From the NCBI RefSeq assembly GCF_008831285.2, contig NC_045138.2, positions 31,529,934-31,593,933 on the forward strand: a stretch of 64,000 nucleotides of DNA. Reading direction: 5' to 3'. Position 1 is the first letter of the stretch. Every line of letters starts with the position of its first letter. The translations under genes and the position numbers were made by a program. This document shows positions 12,994 to 24,680 of the stretch, piece after piece. The notes below the pieces were generated by a model that saw nothing but the letters and a program-made list of their open reading frames with translations, did no database searches and was not told the origin of the DNA. The DNA comes from Nymphaea colorata (lineage: Eukaryota; Streptophyta; Magnoliopsida; Nymphaeales; Nymphaeaceae).

Positions 12994-13130
12994 ATGGCAT
13001 CGGATACCCAACTGCCGGTCCATCCTCGATAGAGTTCGATAACGAAGACCGCCCGCGTCGGATGATTCGCGGGGAGAGGGTTTCGATTGGTTGCTGTTTC
13101 CGAGCGAGTTTCTTAATTTGGTGTTTTTGA
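12994..13130 (+). promoter_or_regulatory. Two upstream ORFs in the MLN51 leader
   Basis: Two short ORFs precede the chosen MLN51 start at 13198. The first runs from ATG at 12994 to TAG at 13032 (12 codons plus stop). The second runs from ATG at 13062 to TGA at 13130 (22 codons plus stop). Both end before the main start, so reinitiation is possible. The leader is CT/GA-rich and starts after about 12900. Whether both lie in the transcript depends on the transcription start, which cannot be seen here. Confidence 0.55.
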
Positions 13131-13197
13131 GAGAAAAACTTCTTTATCTGATTTTTGGTGGGAGTTTGGGTTTTTAGAGAGGTTTTGGAGTGGAGAG

Positions 13198-16100
13198 ATG
13201 GCGGCGAACGGAGGGGTGCCGGATTTGTCGTCGAAGCCGGTGAGGGAGGATGATGACGAAGGTGAGTACGAGAGTGATCCCGAGGAGGTGGTGCCCTTGG
13301 GGCTCCGGCGGAGAGAGGCGAGCGACGATGAGGAGGAGGAGGAGGTCCCCCAGAGAAGAAGGGATCGGAGGTTGTTGATTGGAGGGGAGGTGGAATCGGA
13401 TGGAGAGGGTCGGCCGGCAGCGTATGAGGAGGAAGAGGACGTGGAGGGCGAGGAGGAGGAGGAGTTTGAGGAGGTGGACGAAGAGTTGGAGGAGGAGGAG
13501 TTGGAGGAGGCGGTTGTCCGCAGAGCAGGTGGCACTGCAGGACGCGCGGGCCAGTTGGCGTCCCCGGGAGATGGTGGACCGGATGAGGGAGGATCAGGCG
13601 TCCAGGAGTGTGAGGCTGTGCCTGATGCATCGGATTTCCGAGGGAAAAATCAGGCAGCGGCTAGCCAGGAGGAGAAGAAGGAGAACGAGCCATTTGCTGT
13701 GCCTACTGCAGGGGCTTTCTACATGCACGATGACCGCTTTCGTGACAATGGTGGTGCCCGGCACAGGTGCGTATTTTCGGCCTTCACTTTTCCTAACAGT
13801 AGCCTTTTTTTTTTGTCCTTCTCTTATTCATCCAATCACTTAAATTGTCTAGGAAGTGTTATTGTTAAAATTGGTATAGTAAAACTGACAGATTGATTGA
13901 TATGAATCGGTCAACAAGGACATTGAGTAGATGGTCCTTGTAGGTTGAATCAGCTAAATGTGCAGTATACTCTAGGTCGTTTCGAAGTTGCAAAGTGTTG
14001 GGTTTTGTTTTTCTGTTGGAGTCAAATATAGATATGCAATAGGTATTTAAACGTGGGGTTTTTTCAACTTGAAATCACTTTGAATCAATATATGGAGACT
14101 TTGATTCATAACTTCCTAATCTGGATACCAATAAGGCAGCGTCTACTTTATGTATTGCGTTATCTTTAACACACGGATCCTCCTCAACTAATCTGAGTTC
14201 GTGTTGTGGAGAAACACTAGGTCTCTTTGATGCTTAGTAATATTTTCTAGTGGTAAGTGTGTGTAAAAAACTTCATCTTCAGCCTTCTGGGCACTTTAGA
14301 TGCCTCAAGACAGGTCGCTACGTTATCAAGCTCAATGCCATATATTTGCTTTGTCTCACTTTCTGCAGAAGTATGTACATCTAAATTCCATGTAGAGGCT
14401 TTATCTGTTCTCCGATGCAGATGGCTTTTCTTTTACTGTGATTTTCCTGCAGCCCATTAAGTGGAAATAGGCAATTGGCTTGATTTTTCTCAGGTCCTGA
14501 AAGGTCCTTTATAATGTCTTATTTCTTTTTCTTATTCATGTGATTAGCTTTACCATGCTATTGTATATCTTCTTCTTAGTATAGCATGTATCCTATGCAG
14601 GAGGACCCCAGGTGGGCGAAAGTTATGGGAATCTAAAGACGATCGAGCGTGGGTGCATGACAGGTTTGAGGAAATGAACTTGAAAGAGACGCAGTACAAC
14701 GAAGTATGTAGCTCTGCATCCTTGTCATAGACACGTTACTGGGATAATTCAATTTTTATTCGAATATTTTGATTTATTTTATGTGCTAAAATTGTTAGTG
14801 GAGGTGATAATCATGCTTAACTCTCCCCTTTTTCACAGTAATATTCTAGAGAAAGGGTGTTATATATAATCACAGCAGAAAAACTACTTCCGTAATGACC
14901 TAAATTATCAAAAGCACTAATCAGCGCCTGGAGGCCCTTATGTTGGGGCCTAATTGAATCACACAAGTAAACAAAAGAGGAAAGAAAGCAAAACTTAAAT
15001 TTAAAGTCAACTTTTGCAAGTAAACAATGAAAAAACCTCACATAATAAAGATCAATCAAACTCACAGTCTCAATTCTTGTTTATGAAAAACCGATAATAA
15101 GGAGAACAACAAAAAAAAAGGTGCTTCCCACTTAATCAATGGCCTGAGCAATGAAGCACTAGACTCCCACTTGGAGGTCTGCATAGATAATGGCCTGGTG
15201 AAAAGTCATGCACCTAGTTTTTGTCATTATTATTGCTTGTTATTATTATATGGTATTCTTTTTATTATTGTTATTATTAAAACATAGTCTTCGGCTTCTT
15301 ATGGGCTTCTTGCAAGCAAAAATAAAAAATAGTTTGTCAAACTTCTATAGGGCAAAAGAGGTTCTAAAGGACGTTTCAGAGGCCGTGGTAGAGGCAGGGG
15401 CAGGGAACGGGGCTTTGCAAGAGGGAGCAGATCTAGATATTTTGATGAGAATATGGATAAAACTTCAAATCAACCACCGCGAACGGTTAAAGGCAGAGGA
15501 CCAAGGAAATATGAGCCTCTTTCGAAGAACCAAGCCGAAACCCCTCCATCACATACTAAACCGTGAGGCCCATACCACTCTTTCTCTTTATTGCTGAGAG
15601 ATAATTTCGTTATGTTATTAATATTAGATGTGGACCATGTGGTCAATGTCATTGATCACTTTGCTTCTCTTTCTGCTTACAGTGCTTCAAGATCTAATGA
15701 GATGTCTAATAAAGTTAGTGAAGGGGGTTCAGCTCCACTTACTGGTAATCCACAATATGAGGCAGTGGCTGCTCGCAAACAAGTTTTTGCTTCAATCTTA
15801 AGCTCAGATTCTCCTCCTTTCTACCCATCTGGGACATCCACCCAAGATGTTTCTGCTGCCCACAAAAAGGATGTACAGGTTGGAAGTGCTGTGAGAAACA
15901 TGACAACCTCTGCTGCTATGGATGAAAATATCATGGGGTCAAACTCTAATATAGCTGCACGTGGAAAAGCAATTCTTGAACCTGTTGGGCAGGGTGGACC
16001 CTATGTTGGGCATTCTGCACGTCATACTACTGTAGGAAAACCATCACCTACTGTGCACATACATTCATCTGGGAGTTCCTCTTCTGTTACCATGGTTCAG

Positions 16101-19100
16101 TCTCCTCAGCTCAAAGTTCGGGTGGCTGGCTCTGGACAACTTAATTATCAGTTTCCTCCTTCTTCTAGCCCAATGAGCAGAGTATCTGCTCACACAACTC
16201 TTGCAACTTCCCAAATGTCAGTATCAGGCCAACCAAACCTAAGACCTTCAGCTCAACAGGTGAATCAGCGGCCTGGAGTTGGACCTCAAGAATCACCCTC
16301 TGCTCCTCAAGTTCCATCACTTACACGCCTGCCTGAAGTTAGCGAAGTGGGATCTCCTCCAGGATCCAGTAAGTCAAAGACTGGTCTGGTTGGAAAGATG
16401 AAGGTCAGTAACCAAGGAAGTGGAAAGAGTGCTTTCTTGTACAATGGTGCACAAGTTGTTGGGGCTACAGGTGCAACTGGAGTTGGCAATGGTGATCAAA
16501 GCTTTCCTCACACTCCTGCACTTTTGCCGGGTAAAACTTCCATTAACCTTTTCCATGTTTTGCATTTGGAGGATGCTGTATTCTCAGGTATTATTTGAGT
16601 TCATATGCAACACATCATGTATGGTGTCTGATCATTTAGAATGTCAGAAATTGGAATTCAAACTGTTGACTGCATGGACTAAATTTGATGCTGCCAATGT
16701 CTGGGAGACTCAACTTGTTATTCTGAAGATTGTAATAAAGCAAGAGTTGACCTTCTCAAGAAGTTACTTTACTGCCAATATCTCCTTGTTTCTGGCACTA
16801 GTGTGTGTGTTTTCAGGCTGTCTTCTAATGCATACATACTATGCTGCAATGCTGTTTATGTTAGTCTTATGAGTCTATGGTAGCAGTTGGTAGGCTTTGA
16901 TGAGTCAATTATCTAGATTGGTTGGGTGCTCAGATATTAGGTGTTGGAGATCATTGTTGTGTTTTGAAGCTCCTTAATCACAGGGAACTGAGTTTCCTTT
17001 TAGTTCACAACTAGGATACCCACCAGATGGACTTTATGTGGTGCATGTATTTGGTCAAGTTGGTCGATATACACTGAAGCAAGTTGCTCAGATGACAAGT
17101 GCTTATTTATTTTCTTGACTGTAGTTATGCAATTTGGAGGACAGCATCATGGTGGTCTTGGTGTTCCTGCTGTTGGCATGGCATTTCCTGGATATGTGGC
17201 ACAACCGCAAGGCGGTTTTGGAAATTCAGAGATGACATGGTACACATATTTCTGAAACCCTCTTCATCGTTCATTTTTAACTGCTGCACTCATTGAATGG
17301 ATGCCTGTGCACAATGTTGCAGCTTAAGTTGAATTCTATCTTTTACTCTTACAGTGCAGTTCTAAAACTGTGTTGAATCTATTGATAAAGCTGCAATAAT
17401 AGAAAATGTGACTTGCGTTGAAGTGTTTTTCAGTGAATTTTGAAATCCAAATGTTCTAAAACACACGGAACCTGTTTGTCCTGCATTTACTCTTTTTGAC
17501 TAAATATCGTGATATCAATACCACTTGACTTAATCCAGACAAGAACAAACCATTTATACATTATTTATAGGCCATGCCTCGTTCATCAGTATTCGATATT
17601 TAGGCTGTTCAATGTAGTTTGATATTTAGGCTGTTCAATGTAGATCAGCTTGTCTCATATCCATTTACTTGGCACTGAGGCCTGTTCATTTCTTTCATAT
17701 TGGCTTGTGTCATATATAATTTATATTTTATGCTTCTCTTAATGACTGTGAAAAACAGGTGGTGAGAATTTTTTTTTTCTCCTTTTGGGTCTCAGGTTAC
17801 CTGTTCTAGCTGGTGCTGCTGGAGCTCTAGGGGCCTCATACTGCTCTCCTTATATTGCTTTTGATGGTGGATATTTTGCTCGCTCATCAGGGCAAGCCTC
17901 CTCGACTGGTTCTTCCGGGTAAAACTCTTTTTCATGATGCTTCTACATTTTTAGCTATTTATGTTCTTATGCCTTTTATGGTTCTTTGTGCATTAGGTTA
18001 TTCATTCCTTTTATGTTTTGTCACTTTTATTTTAGGGCTGAATCCCATGTTAGTTTCCATTATTGTAGCATTTATTGTTTGTTTGGCTGACTAGAATATT
18101 CATGCCCATCTAGTAAATTCTGGAATTTATGTGAGCTTCACATTGTCTTTTGTGTTTCCATTAGAATGTTGTCACATGTTTGTTTGGTGGTCTTCTTATG
18201 TTTGTGTCATGACCAATATGGCTGGCTGTTGGCTGGTCATTTTGGTTAGAACAAAAACATCATGCCTCTTATTAAGATTGTCAAGTGCCAACAGTTCTGG
18301 CTAGACCTAATTCTTACTACCCCATGTAGGAGTTTCTTCCTTTCTGTAAGTGATGTCAATGACTCGAACAATTTCAAAGGTTTTTCATGATTTTATTCAA
18401 GATTCTTGTAGAGTTCGAAACTGCTTCATCACAAGAATTGTGAAATGAAAAATGTAAGGACATCGTTGCAAAAGTCTCATGATATGCACGAGGGGTGACA
18501 TTGTCTGTTTTACTAGGTATATTTGGAGTTTGGTATTGTTTCCAAATTTTGGACATTTGATAGCTTCCTAGATTTGAACTAAAATAAGGCAGCTCATGTG
18601 GTCAGAAAATGTGTCAATAGGCCATTAGAAGTTTCATGTCCCAAAAAAAGAAAAGAAAAGAAAAACATAAATATGCCAAAGCAAATGTCAAGCAAAGGTT
18701 TTTCCCACTATATTTAAATATTTTTTGATCAATAATTGAGGGTTATGAACTTGAAAGCAGCTTTTGATATTTGCACTGGTTGGTCCTTTTGTTATCAAAA
18801 ACATATAGTAGGATCATAAGGTAGCTAAGGTACTATGTCTGTCGCATGACAACATTTGGTACTAGTCGAACCTTTTTTTAGTTGTCATTAATCGGGAAGG
18901 TTATGCTCTTGAAAGCAGTTTGTTCATAGTTCCACTGGTTAACCAATTTGTCACCACGATTACAGTACAGTAGAGCAGAAATGGGAACCAGTAAATTGCT
19001 GGACGTAAGACTATAAGTATTTCTTGCAAGACAACCTTTGGAACTACTAAATTTTTAAGTTTTAGCTAGACACTAGATTTGTTGCCTGTTGCTTGTTTTA

Positions 19101-19556
19101 TTTCTTGATTTCTGGTCTCCTGATTGAATTATTAGTGACAGGAGTAGTTAAGTGTCTGCAGAGATATTGTTTATCTATTTCTAGCTGTTGAAACACTATT
19201 ATTTGCGCCTCTTTTTTTGAGCTTGATGTGAGTATGGCCGAATTTTAATGTGACAGAGATTCCAATTCAAACAAATCTTCAAGCACATGGAAATCCCCAC
19301 AAAAACCTGGTAAAAGACTAAAATCTTCTGCTGTCATGATTAATCTAATTTGCTGGTTGACTAAGGCCTTTTTTCCCATTTTAACGTTTCAGCTGAGCTG
19401 GTGAATGATGAATATGGACAAAGGCAAAACAAGCCTAGAAGGCAAGTGGGCACTTGGAAAAATTTAATGTGGTTGCTACATCTTTGGTTTTATCCCCAAA
19501 ATATTCAATCTGTTGTCCTTTTCTGCAGATATTCAGAAATGAATTTTGGCCAATGA
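13198..19556 (+). CDS. MLN51: MLN51/Barentsz (CASC3) exon junction complex protein
   Basis: Core exon junction complex subunit that clamps eIF4A-III onto spliced mRNA in the nucleus and stays on it in the cytoplasm. Exons: 13198-13766, 14601-14703, 15351-15562, 15683-16530, 17125-17239, 17796-17918, 19257-19309, 19393-19441, 19529-19556 (2100 nt, 699 aa). Residues 1-120 are acidic (runs of Glu). The conserved SELOR/Btz segment is about 165-225, including GAFYMHDDRFRD and GGRKLWESKDDRAWVHDRFE. An RG-rich stretch (GRFRGRGRGRGRERG) follows at about 230-245, then a long Ser/Pro/Gln-rich region. A plant-conserved C-terminal block (QFGGQHHGGLGVPAVGMAFP) precedes the terminal RRYSEMNFGQ. The start is the first ATG in frame with the acidic N-terminus. 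Intron 8 (19442-19528) uses a GC donor (AAG/GCAAGT); intron 6 (17919-19256) contains a diverged duplication. All splice phases close. Confidence 0.93.
17595..17644. repeat. 26 bp tandem duplication in MLN51 intron 5
   Basis: GATATTTAGGCTGTTCAATG followed by TAGTTT at 17595-17620 is repeated at once from 17621, nearly perfectly. It looks like a recent replication-slippage duplication. Confidence 0.85.
18741..19062. repeat. Diverged ~158 bp tandem duplication in MLN51 intron 6
   Basis: Copy 1 starts GGTTATGAACTTGAAAGCAG at 18741 and copy 2 starts GGTTATGCTCTTGAAAGCAG at 18899. The order of further matches is preserved: CCACTGGTTAACC-like, a GTAGGATC or GTAGAGC block, and a final GACAACATTTGGTACTA or GACAACCTTTGGAACTA. 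Divergence is high, so the event is old. Confidence 0.65.
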
Positions 19557-20740
19557 ATCAAGTATGAGTGCCTTCTAATAAGAAGCTGAAGGTAAAACAT
19601 AAGCTCATTCTGCTTGCTGTCTCACTGTTCATATGTCTTTTGCTGTTCAATTTATAAATCATTTTGAGGTTTTGTGCTGCAGGACTGCTTCACTTGGCCC
19701 TTGGTGGTATCTAGGCTTAATCTGGAACCACTTTGGGCAGCTAAAGTATCAAAAATATCATAGGTAAGATTTTTAGTCCTTCTTAGCTGATTACAATGGC
19801 CTAGAAATAAGAACTACTTAGTCTGAAGTCAGTGATATAGAGAACTTTCAAGGTTGTGACAGTATGTGTTAGATATTATTGCTTATTATCATATGATCCA
19901 GTATGCTTATAAACTAGAACTAATTTTTGTTATCCATAATATGGACAACTTTCAGGGTTTTGACTTGTGAGTATATGTAGATATCAAGATGTGTCTTACT
20001 ATGGTGTCAGTCTGCATTTTGTAATACTGGATGTTTCACTGTCTCACATGGTTCATATTTCTCCAATTGTTCATGGACTTGCTGGGATGATTGCTAGACC
20101 ATAGTTCTGTTGTTTTGAATCTATTTCTTGAATATGTATGATCAAAATTCTTTTGTCAGTTTTTGCACTTGATTGAAGCCATATTGGTCACTTCAAAAGT
20201 CTGACGGTTAGTTTGATTACTTTGGACTTATGAATCATCATTTTAACAATGTTTGGGCAGTTTGTATGCAGTATGTGAGGTTGTGTTAACCCCTGCGTCT
20301 GCTGTGGCCGATACATGTGATTATTAATTCCAAGGGTTGGACGGGTTTCACTTTTCCTTGTATTGCTGGTAAGGACACAATGTATCCGATTCACTTTAGC
20401 TGCCTGTCAGTATTTTCCACTCCTGAATTTTGCATGATTCTGCTGGTGTTTTCAGGTTGTGACTTGTGCGTTCCTGAAGCTTGTGGAAAATACTTGGGCG
20501 ACACTTTGTTCTCCCTCTCTCCATCCCGCCAAGCGCTACTCGCTAGGCTTATTACCTTATCAGATATGTGTCTAATAATTCAAGTGTTTTGTGGTTACTT
20601 TCTGCCTTGTTGATGGGTAGAGATGATTGTTGGTGCTTGCTTTCTCCTAAATTTCCCGGCTGCACCTTTTCATATGAGTGGTCTTGTAGTTTTCTAGTTT
20701 GTATTTTTGCAAAAATAAAGTACATTGATAAGCTTTGCAG
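19557..20740 (+). other. Probable 3'UTR of MLN51 with candidate 3'UTR introns
   Basis: A donor-like site CTGAAG/GTAAAAC at 19591/19592 and an acceptor GTGCTGCAG at 19682 would remove a short 3'UTR intron 35 nt after the stop. The next exon (19683-19763) ends with CATAG/GTAAGAT, a strong donor 116 nt after the stop in the spliced message. Acceptors exist downstream, for example GTTTTCAG at 20455. An AATAAA lies near 20717. All of this is inferred from splice motifs only. Confidence 0.45.
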
Positions 20741-22643
20741 TTAATAGACAAAACCTCTTGATCTGTAAGTTGAGTTTTTGAAGACTATGCTTGGAATAGC
20801 GTAACTATATTTGCCTACGGCAGGCACCACACAGTTTCTCACAGTTCAAATGAAACATAAAATTTGTTCCACAGATCTCATGATAACTGTTTCCAATCAA
20901 AGTATTTCTCAGGAGAACTACAAAAATTCGAATGCCGACATTTGGATCTGAAGTCGAACTCTCTTTTAGAAGTATCTCCAGCTTTTGTTCCAATATTCCT
21001 TGTTCTGTCTACTAGGGTAGTTATAAGTTGCCGGAGCATTCTTGTAGGGTTGTCTTAAAAAATTTAGCTAGGTGCTAGTAATTTCGTTTCCTTTCCTACG
21101 AAACGAGTTTTTGACAAGGGAATACCTTTTCAGTCAAGACTTAAATTTACGTGAAATTATTTAGAGTTCCTATTCTGCAATTAGCGTCTGCTAGTCAGCC
21201 GTACCTGAGTTCTCACAGAATTGTCAGTCGTCGGGCAATCGATCTTAGAACCAGAGTCGTCAGACAAGGATTTAGTACTAGAATCTCAGAAAAGTCGGAT
21301 GTTGTATAGATATCAATGTAGGTTGAAGTTGGAAGTCACTTTTTAGCATTTTTGAACTGAAGTTGATATGATTTCAGATTATATCTCATTCAAATTATAC
21401 TGTAACCTCCTCCAGTGATTGGATGAGATGTCAAAACCACCCCATTTCTTTCTGTTCTTGAGTTCAGGGCTGCTAAGGAAAAGGTTCATCTATCAACTAG
21501 AGCAATGTGCATCTACCATTTTGTGTAGAGAAGAGTAGTAACTATGAAAATCAAATTTGACGGTGAATTTTCATCTGCCTACCAGCTTAATAAGCTATGT
21601 TACACCTTTCATGGTCACAACCGCTTTCATCGGACTTTATTCTGGTAAAATCCGAGCCATTTCAGGACCAAGCATGCATCCAGAGAACAAAGCCAAGCTA
21701 CAGGTTGCTACATATAAATTGCCGGTGAATTGGAATTCGTGAAAGTTACTTAAACTTGTTGGTATTATTCAAAAATGGCCCAAGCGCTTAGCTTATCATA
21801 TTTGAATTAGCTACTTAACCTATTTTGGCATATTCAAGCATTATTTTCACAAGATTTTTCAGGCAGATATTTAGTAATTTATTATCATGTCATTTCAACA
21901 TACGGAACAACAAAGTAAGAATTTTTTGAAAGCCAATCTTTTAGAACCAGTGACAATTTGAATTTGTGGATGCCTTCATCCAAAAATATATATATGGTAA
22001 TGTTTTCTTTCAATGCTGCCAATAAGAAATGCAGTGGAGTTCCCGTCTTATGCACATCGGAACGTGGCCCTCAACTTTTCGTTTTCTCTGAAGTGGCCTT
22101 CATTTTTAACGGCAAAGGTTCTTCTCAACAGAAAATTATTGAAAATTACATAGAATGACAGTTCAGCCTTAGAAACGACCACTTAGGTCAAAAGTTAAAT
22201 TTGTTTGAGAATTTTAGATAAAAAATTGGAGTTCATGTAGTTGCATCATTTTATTTTCCCAAGATACCTATGTGGACATGATCACCATGTCTGAAAATCT
22301 ATGGACATGAGATGCTTGAGCAAAGGTTTTAGACTCCAGAATAAGACATGTTTTTTTTTTTTTAAATGGAAAATAGGTTATAAACTTGGAAAAAATGTTT
22401 GAGACCATTCATGTTGAGAACCTTTGCAAATCTTGATATATAGAGACTAAAAACATGATGTTTTGTTCTCAGAAATTTTTATGGCTTTGTGTGGCGACTG
22501 GCAAGAGGCAAGGGAATCCAAAGTCCCTGAGAAGGATGGCTGGGCCCAAGTAAGAATGCTGAGAAGTAGGGATAAAGTATCCCATGATCAGTTGAGGATA
22601 CTAGTAACAAGAGCAATGAGTTTCTTGTGCCAAACTCAACATT

Positions 22644-22774
22644 AAGGGGCCATTTGGCATGAGGAAAATTGTAAGAACGTTCCATTAATCTGCATCAAAT
22701 CTTGGGACATATTTATAGAACAAGTATTCTTCGAATATGCCCAAAATATATTCCTCATGTCAAACGCCTCTAAG
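22644..22774. mobile_element. hAT-like MITE 1
   Basis: A 131 bp AT-rich segment bounded by imperfect terminal inverted repeats. The left end reads GGGGCCATTTGGCATGAGGA, and the right end, reverse-complemented, reads AGAGGCGTTTGACATGAGGA. The last nine bases agree, and the GGGGC(C/T)NTTTGG type of end is typical of plant hAT MITEs. It has no coding capacity. A target site duplication cannot be assigned because it abuts the next element. Confidence 0.65.
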
Positions 22775-22933
22775 GGGCTGTTTGAGAACATTATGTTATT
22801 GTGCCATGCATTTAACCCAAAAATTGGTTAGATTCGTTGGATGCTTTGAAAAGTGTTACATGAATCTACCTCATTTTTTGGAATAAATGCCTATAATGGT
22901 AAGACGCTGTTACTATTTCCAAACAGTCCCTTA
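22771..22933. mobile_element. hAT-like MITE 2, directly abutting MITE 1
   Basis: A 163 bp segment. The left end is TAAGGGGCTGTTTGAGAACA and the right end, reverse-complemented, is TAAGGGACTGTTTGGAAATA. Thirteen of the first fourteen bases match. It starts within a few bases of the end of MITE 1, so the two are nested or tandem insertions. There is no ORF. Confidence 0.7.
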
Positions 22934-23515
22934 AGAGTTTGAGTAAAAGATGTTTTGACTGATGTCGGAGCGAAAGGCCGGCATGGTAACCGAGAAACTC
23001 TTGCCTATGACTCTATTTAGAAACTCGTAGCGCATCGTCAAGCATTTCCTTAGAAACTCTTGATGCACTGCTAAGGGTTTCTAAGATATTAAAAAAGAAT
23101 GTTAAATGTTTTAAAAATAAGGGTGGACATCGAACCGGTTACTCAATGGGTATAAAATTGATGATTGGGCCCGATAACTAAGTGGGTCAGGTTTGGGTGC
23201 TAGGAAGGTCTTCCGACCTGCCTCCACCCAACTTTTTCAAGCCTTAGACTGGAGCCCTAATTGAAAATATAAATATAGAACCAAATGCTAAAAATATTGT
23301 AATTATAGTAGTAGATATTGATCATTCTGGGTCTCTCCATTGTGCTGTTGTCCCTAGTAATCTTGAAATTTCAAGTAATAGATTTGGTTGGTCAAAGATC
23401 TTCTGGAGATCTTTCGGATCGTTTTCTTATCGACACATTGTCATCGTCAAGGAAAAAGCAGCTTTTCTTCTTCTTTTTCTAAAAGAATTGAAGATAAGCG
23501 CCAACTGCCAATCCT

Positions 23516-23665
23516 TAAGAATGATAAGAGTTTTTCGGGTGAGCAAGGGGTATTAATCCCACCGCCCGAAAAAGGCCCGAAGGCCCTCAATTCCCCCTGC
23601 CTCCGGGGTCTTGAGCTGCGTCGGTGTCAGCGATAGCAACGGTGCACCTAAGAATGATAAGAGTT
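23516..23665. mobile_element. Short insertion flanked by a perfect 17 bp direct repeat
   Basis: TAAGAATGATAAGAGTT occurs at 23516-23532 and again at 23649-23665. Between the two copies is a 116 bp, clearly GC-richer sequence (about 23533-23648). A long perfect target-site duplication around a short insert fits LINE-mobilised SINE insertion. The inner part (23587-23640) resembles 56432-56486 (both contain GGTCTTGAGCTGC followed by GGT(G/A)TCA), so it belongs to a dispersed family. No clear Pol III boxes or poly(A) tail were seen. Confidence 0.6.
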
Positions 23666-24597
23666 GGTACCAACAACTGAGCATGGGCTTTTCGTTTTGA
23701 AAATCGGCCAATATAGTGCTGACGCTCACTGATAATCAATAAAAAAAATTAGCTAAAAATTTTCAAGTCTGATACACAACAATGGCTGTTACTACTGATG
23801 TGTATAATTTTTTCAAGTCTTTAATAAGAGTTGGAAACCGATTTTTATTAACATTGACTGCTCACCAAGAACTGGCTTTAAAATGAAAACATTTATTCTC
23901 CCTTCACCAACATAACATTATAAGTTTAACAGTGGCAGAGACGATGCGGGCCACTGCCCACACCAGCTTATCAAAAATTTCATTTTAAATATTCAAAATT
24001 ACGTTGTGATGTATTAAAAATTACATGGGGGTGCCTTTCTTCTACTCTTGATCGTGGTTGATAGATCTGGATCTAAAATCCCAGATGACTTGAGATCAGT
24101 GCTGACATGAAATCCACTGTTTGAAGAGACATTGAATGTTAGCACCACAGTGAATTTGTGGAAGACGGGGAGCGATTCGTTCCACAGACGCATTATGCAC
24201 GATTAGTCATAAAACTTGAAGAGGCAAAGTCAACGTCGAGTCCCGTGTGTGATGAATGTTCATGGTCCTACTCCAAGACTGAACTCTGACTCGTTTTTAC
24301 CAAGCCTTCTAAAATGACAAGGCTCATAAATGTGGGTCAAAGCGTGGTACCAATGTTTTTTTTCTTCTAGCACGAGGAGTCCATGAAGGATTTAATGGAT
24401 TTTGACCCCCCACGTGAGTCCGGTTACTTGGTCGAGAGACTTTGTCGCTTGCATGAGAGCCGAAGCCCTCCCCTACCTCTCCTCGGGAAGTTCTCAAACC
24501 AACGACTAGCCACCTACTAAGCGCGAGCCGTTGCCCAACTACCTTGAGGCAATATTCAACATTCAATTTTTAGAGTTTGATTTGATCAGAGTACAGC

Positions 24598-24680
24598 CAT
24601 AAAATTCTTCATCATTAAAGTTTTTAAATTTTGATTAAAACTAAAATATCATTTTTCAAAATTTTTATATAAAACAAGTG
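24598..24680 (+). repeat. Dispersed repeat family E, copy 1
   Basis: AAAGTTTTTAAATTTTGATT, then AAATATCATTTTTCAAAATT and TTTATATAAAA, match the reverse complement of 57035-57110 with few differences. It is probably the AT-rich body of a widespread plant interspersed repeat. Confidence 0.6.

Noticed and set aside
12974-13630. 218-codon minus-strand Pro-rich frame opposite MLN51 exon 1
   Set aside because: It mirrors the Glu-rich GAGGAG coding repeats of MLN51 exon 1 on the other strand and has no domain.
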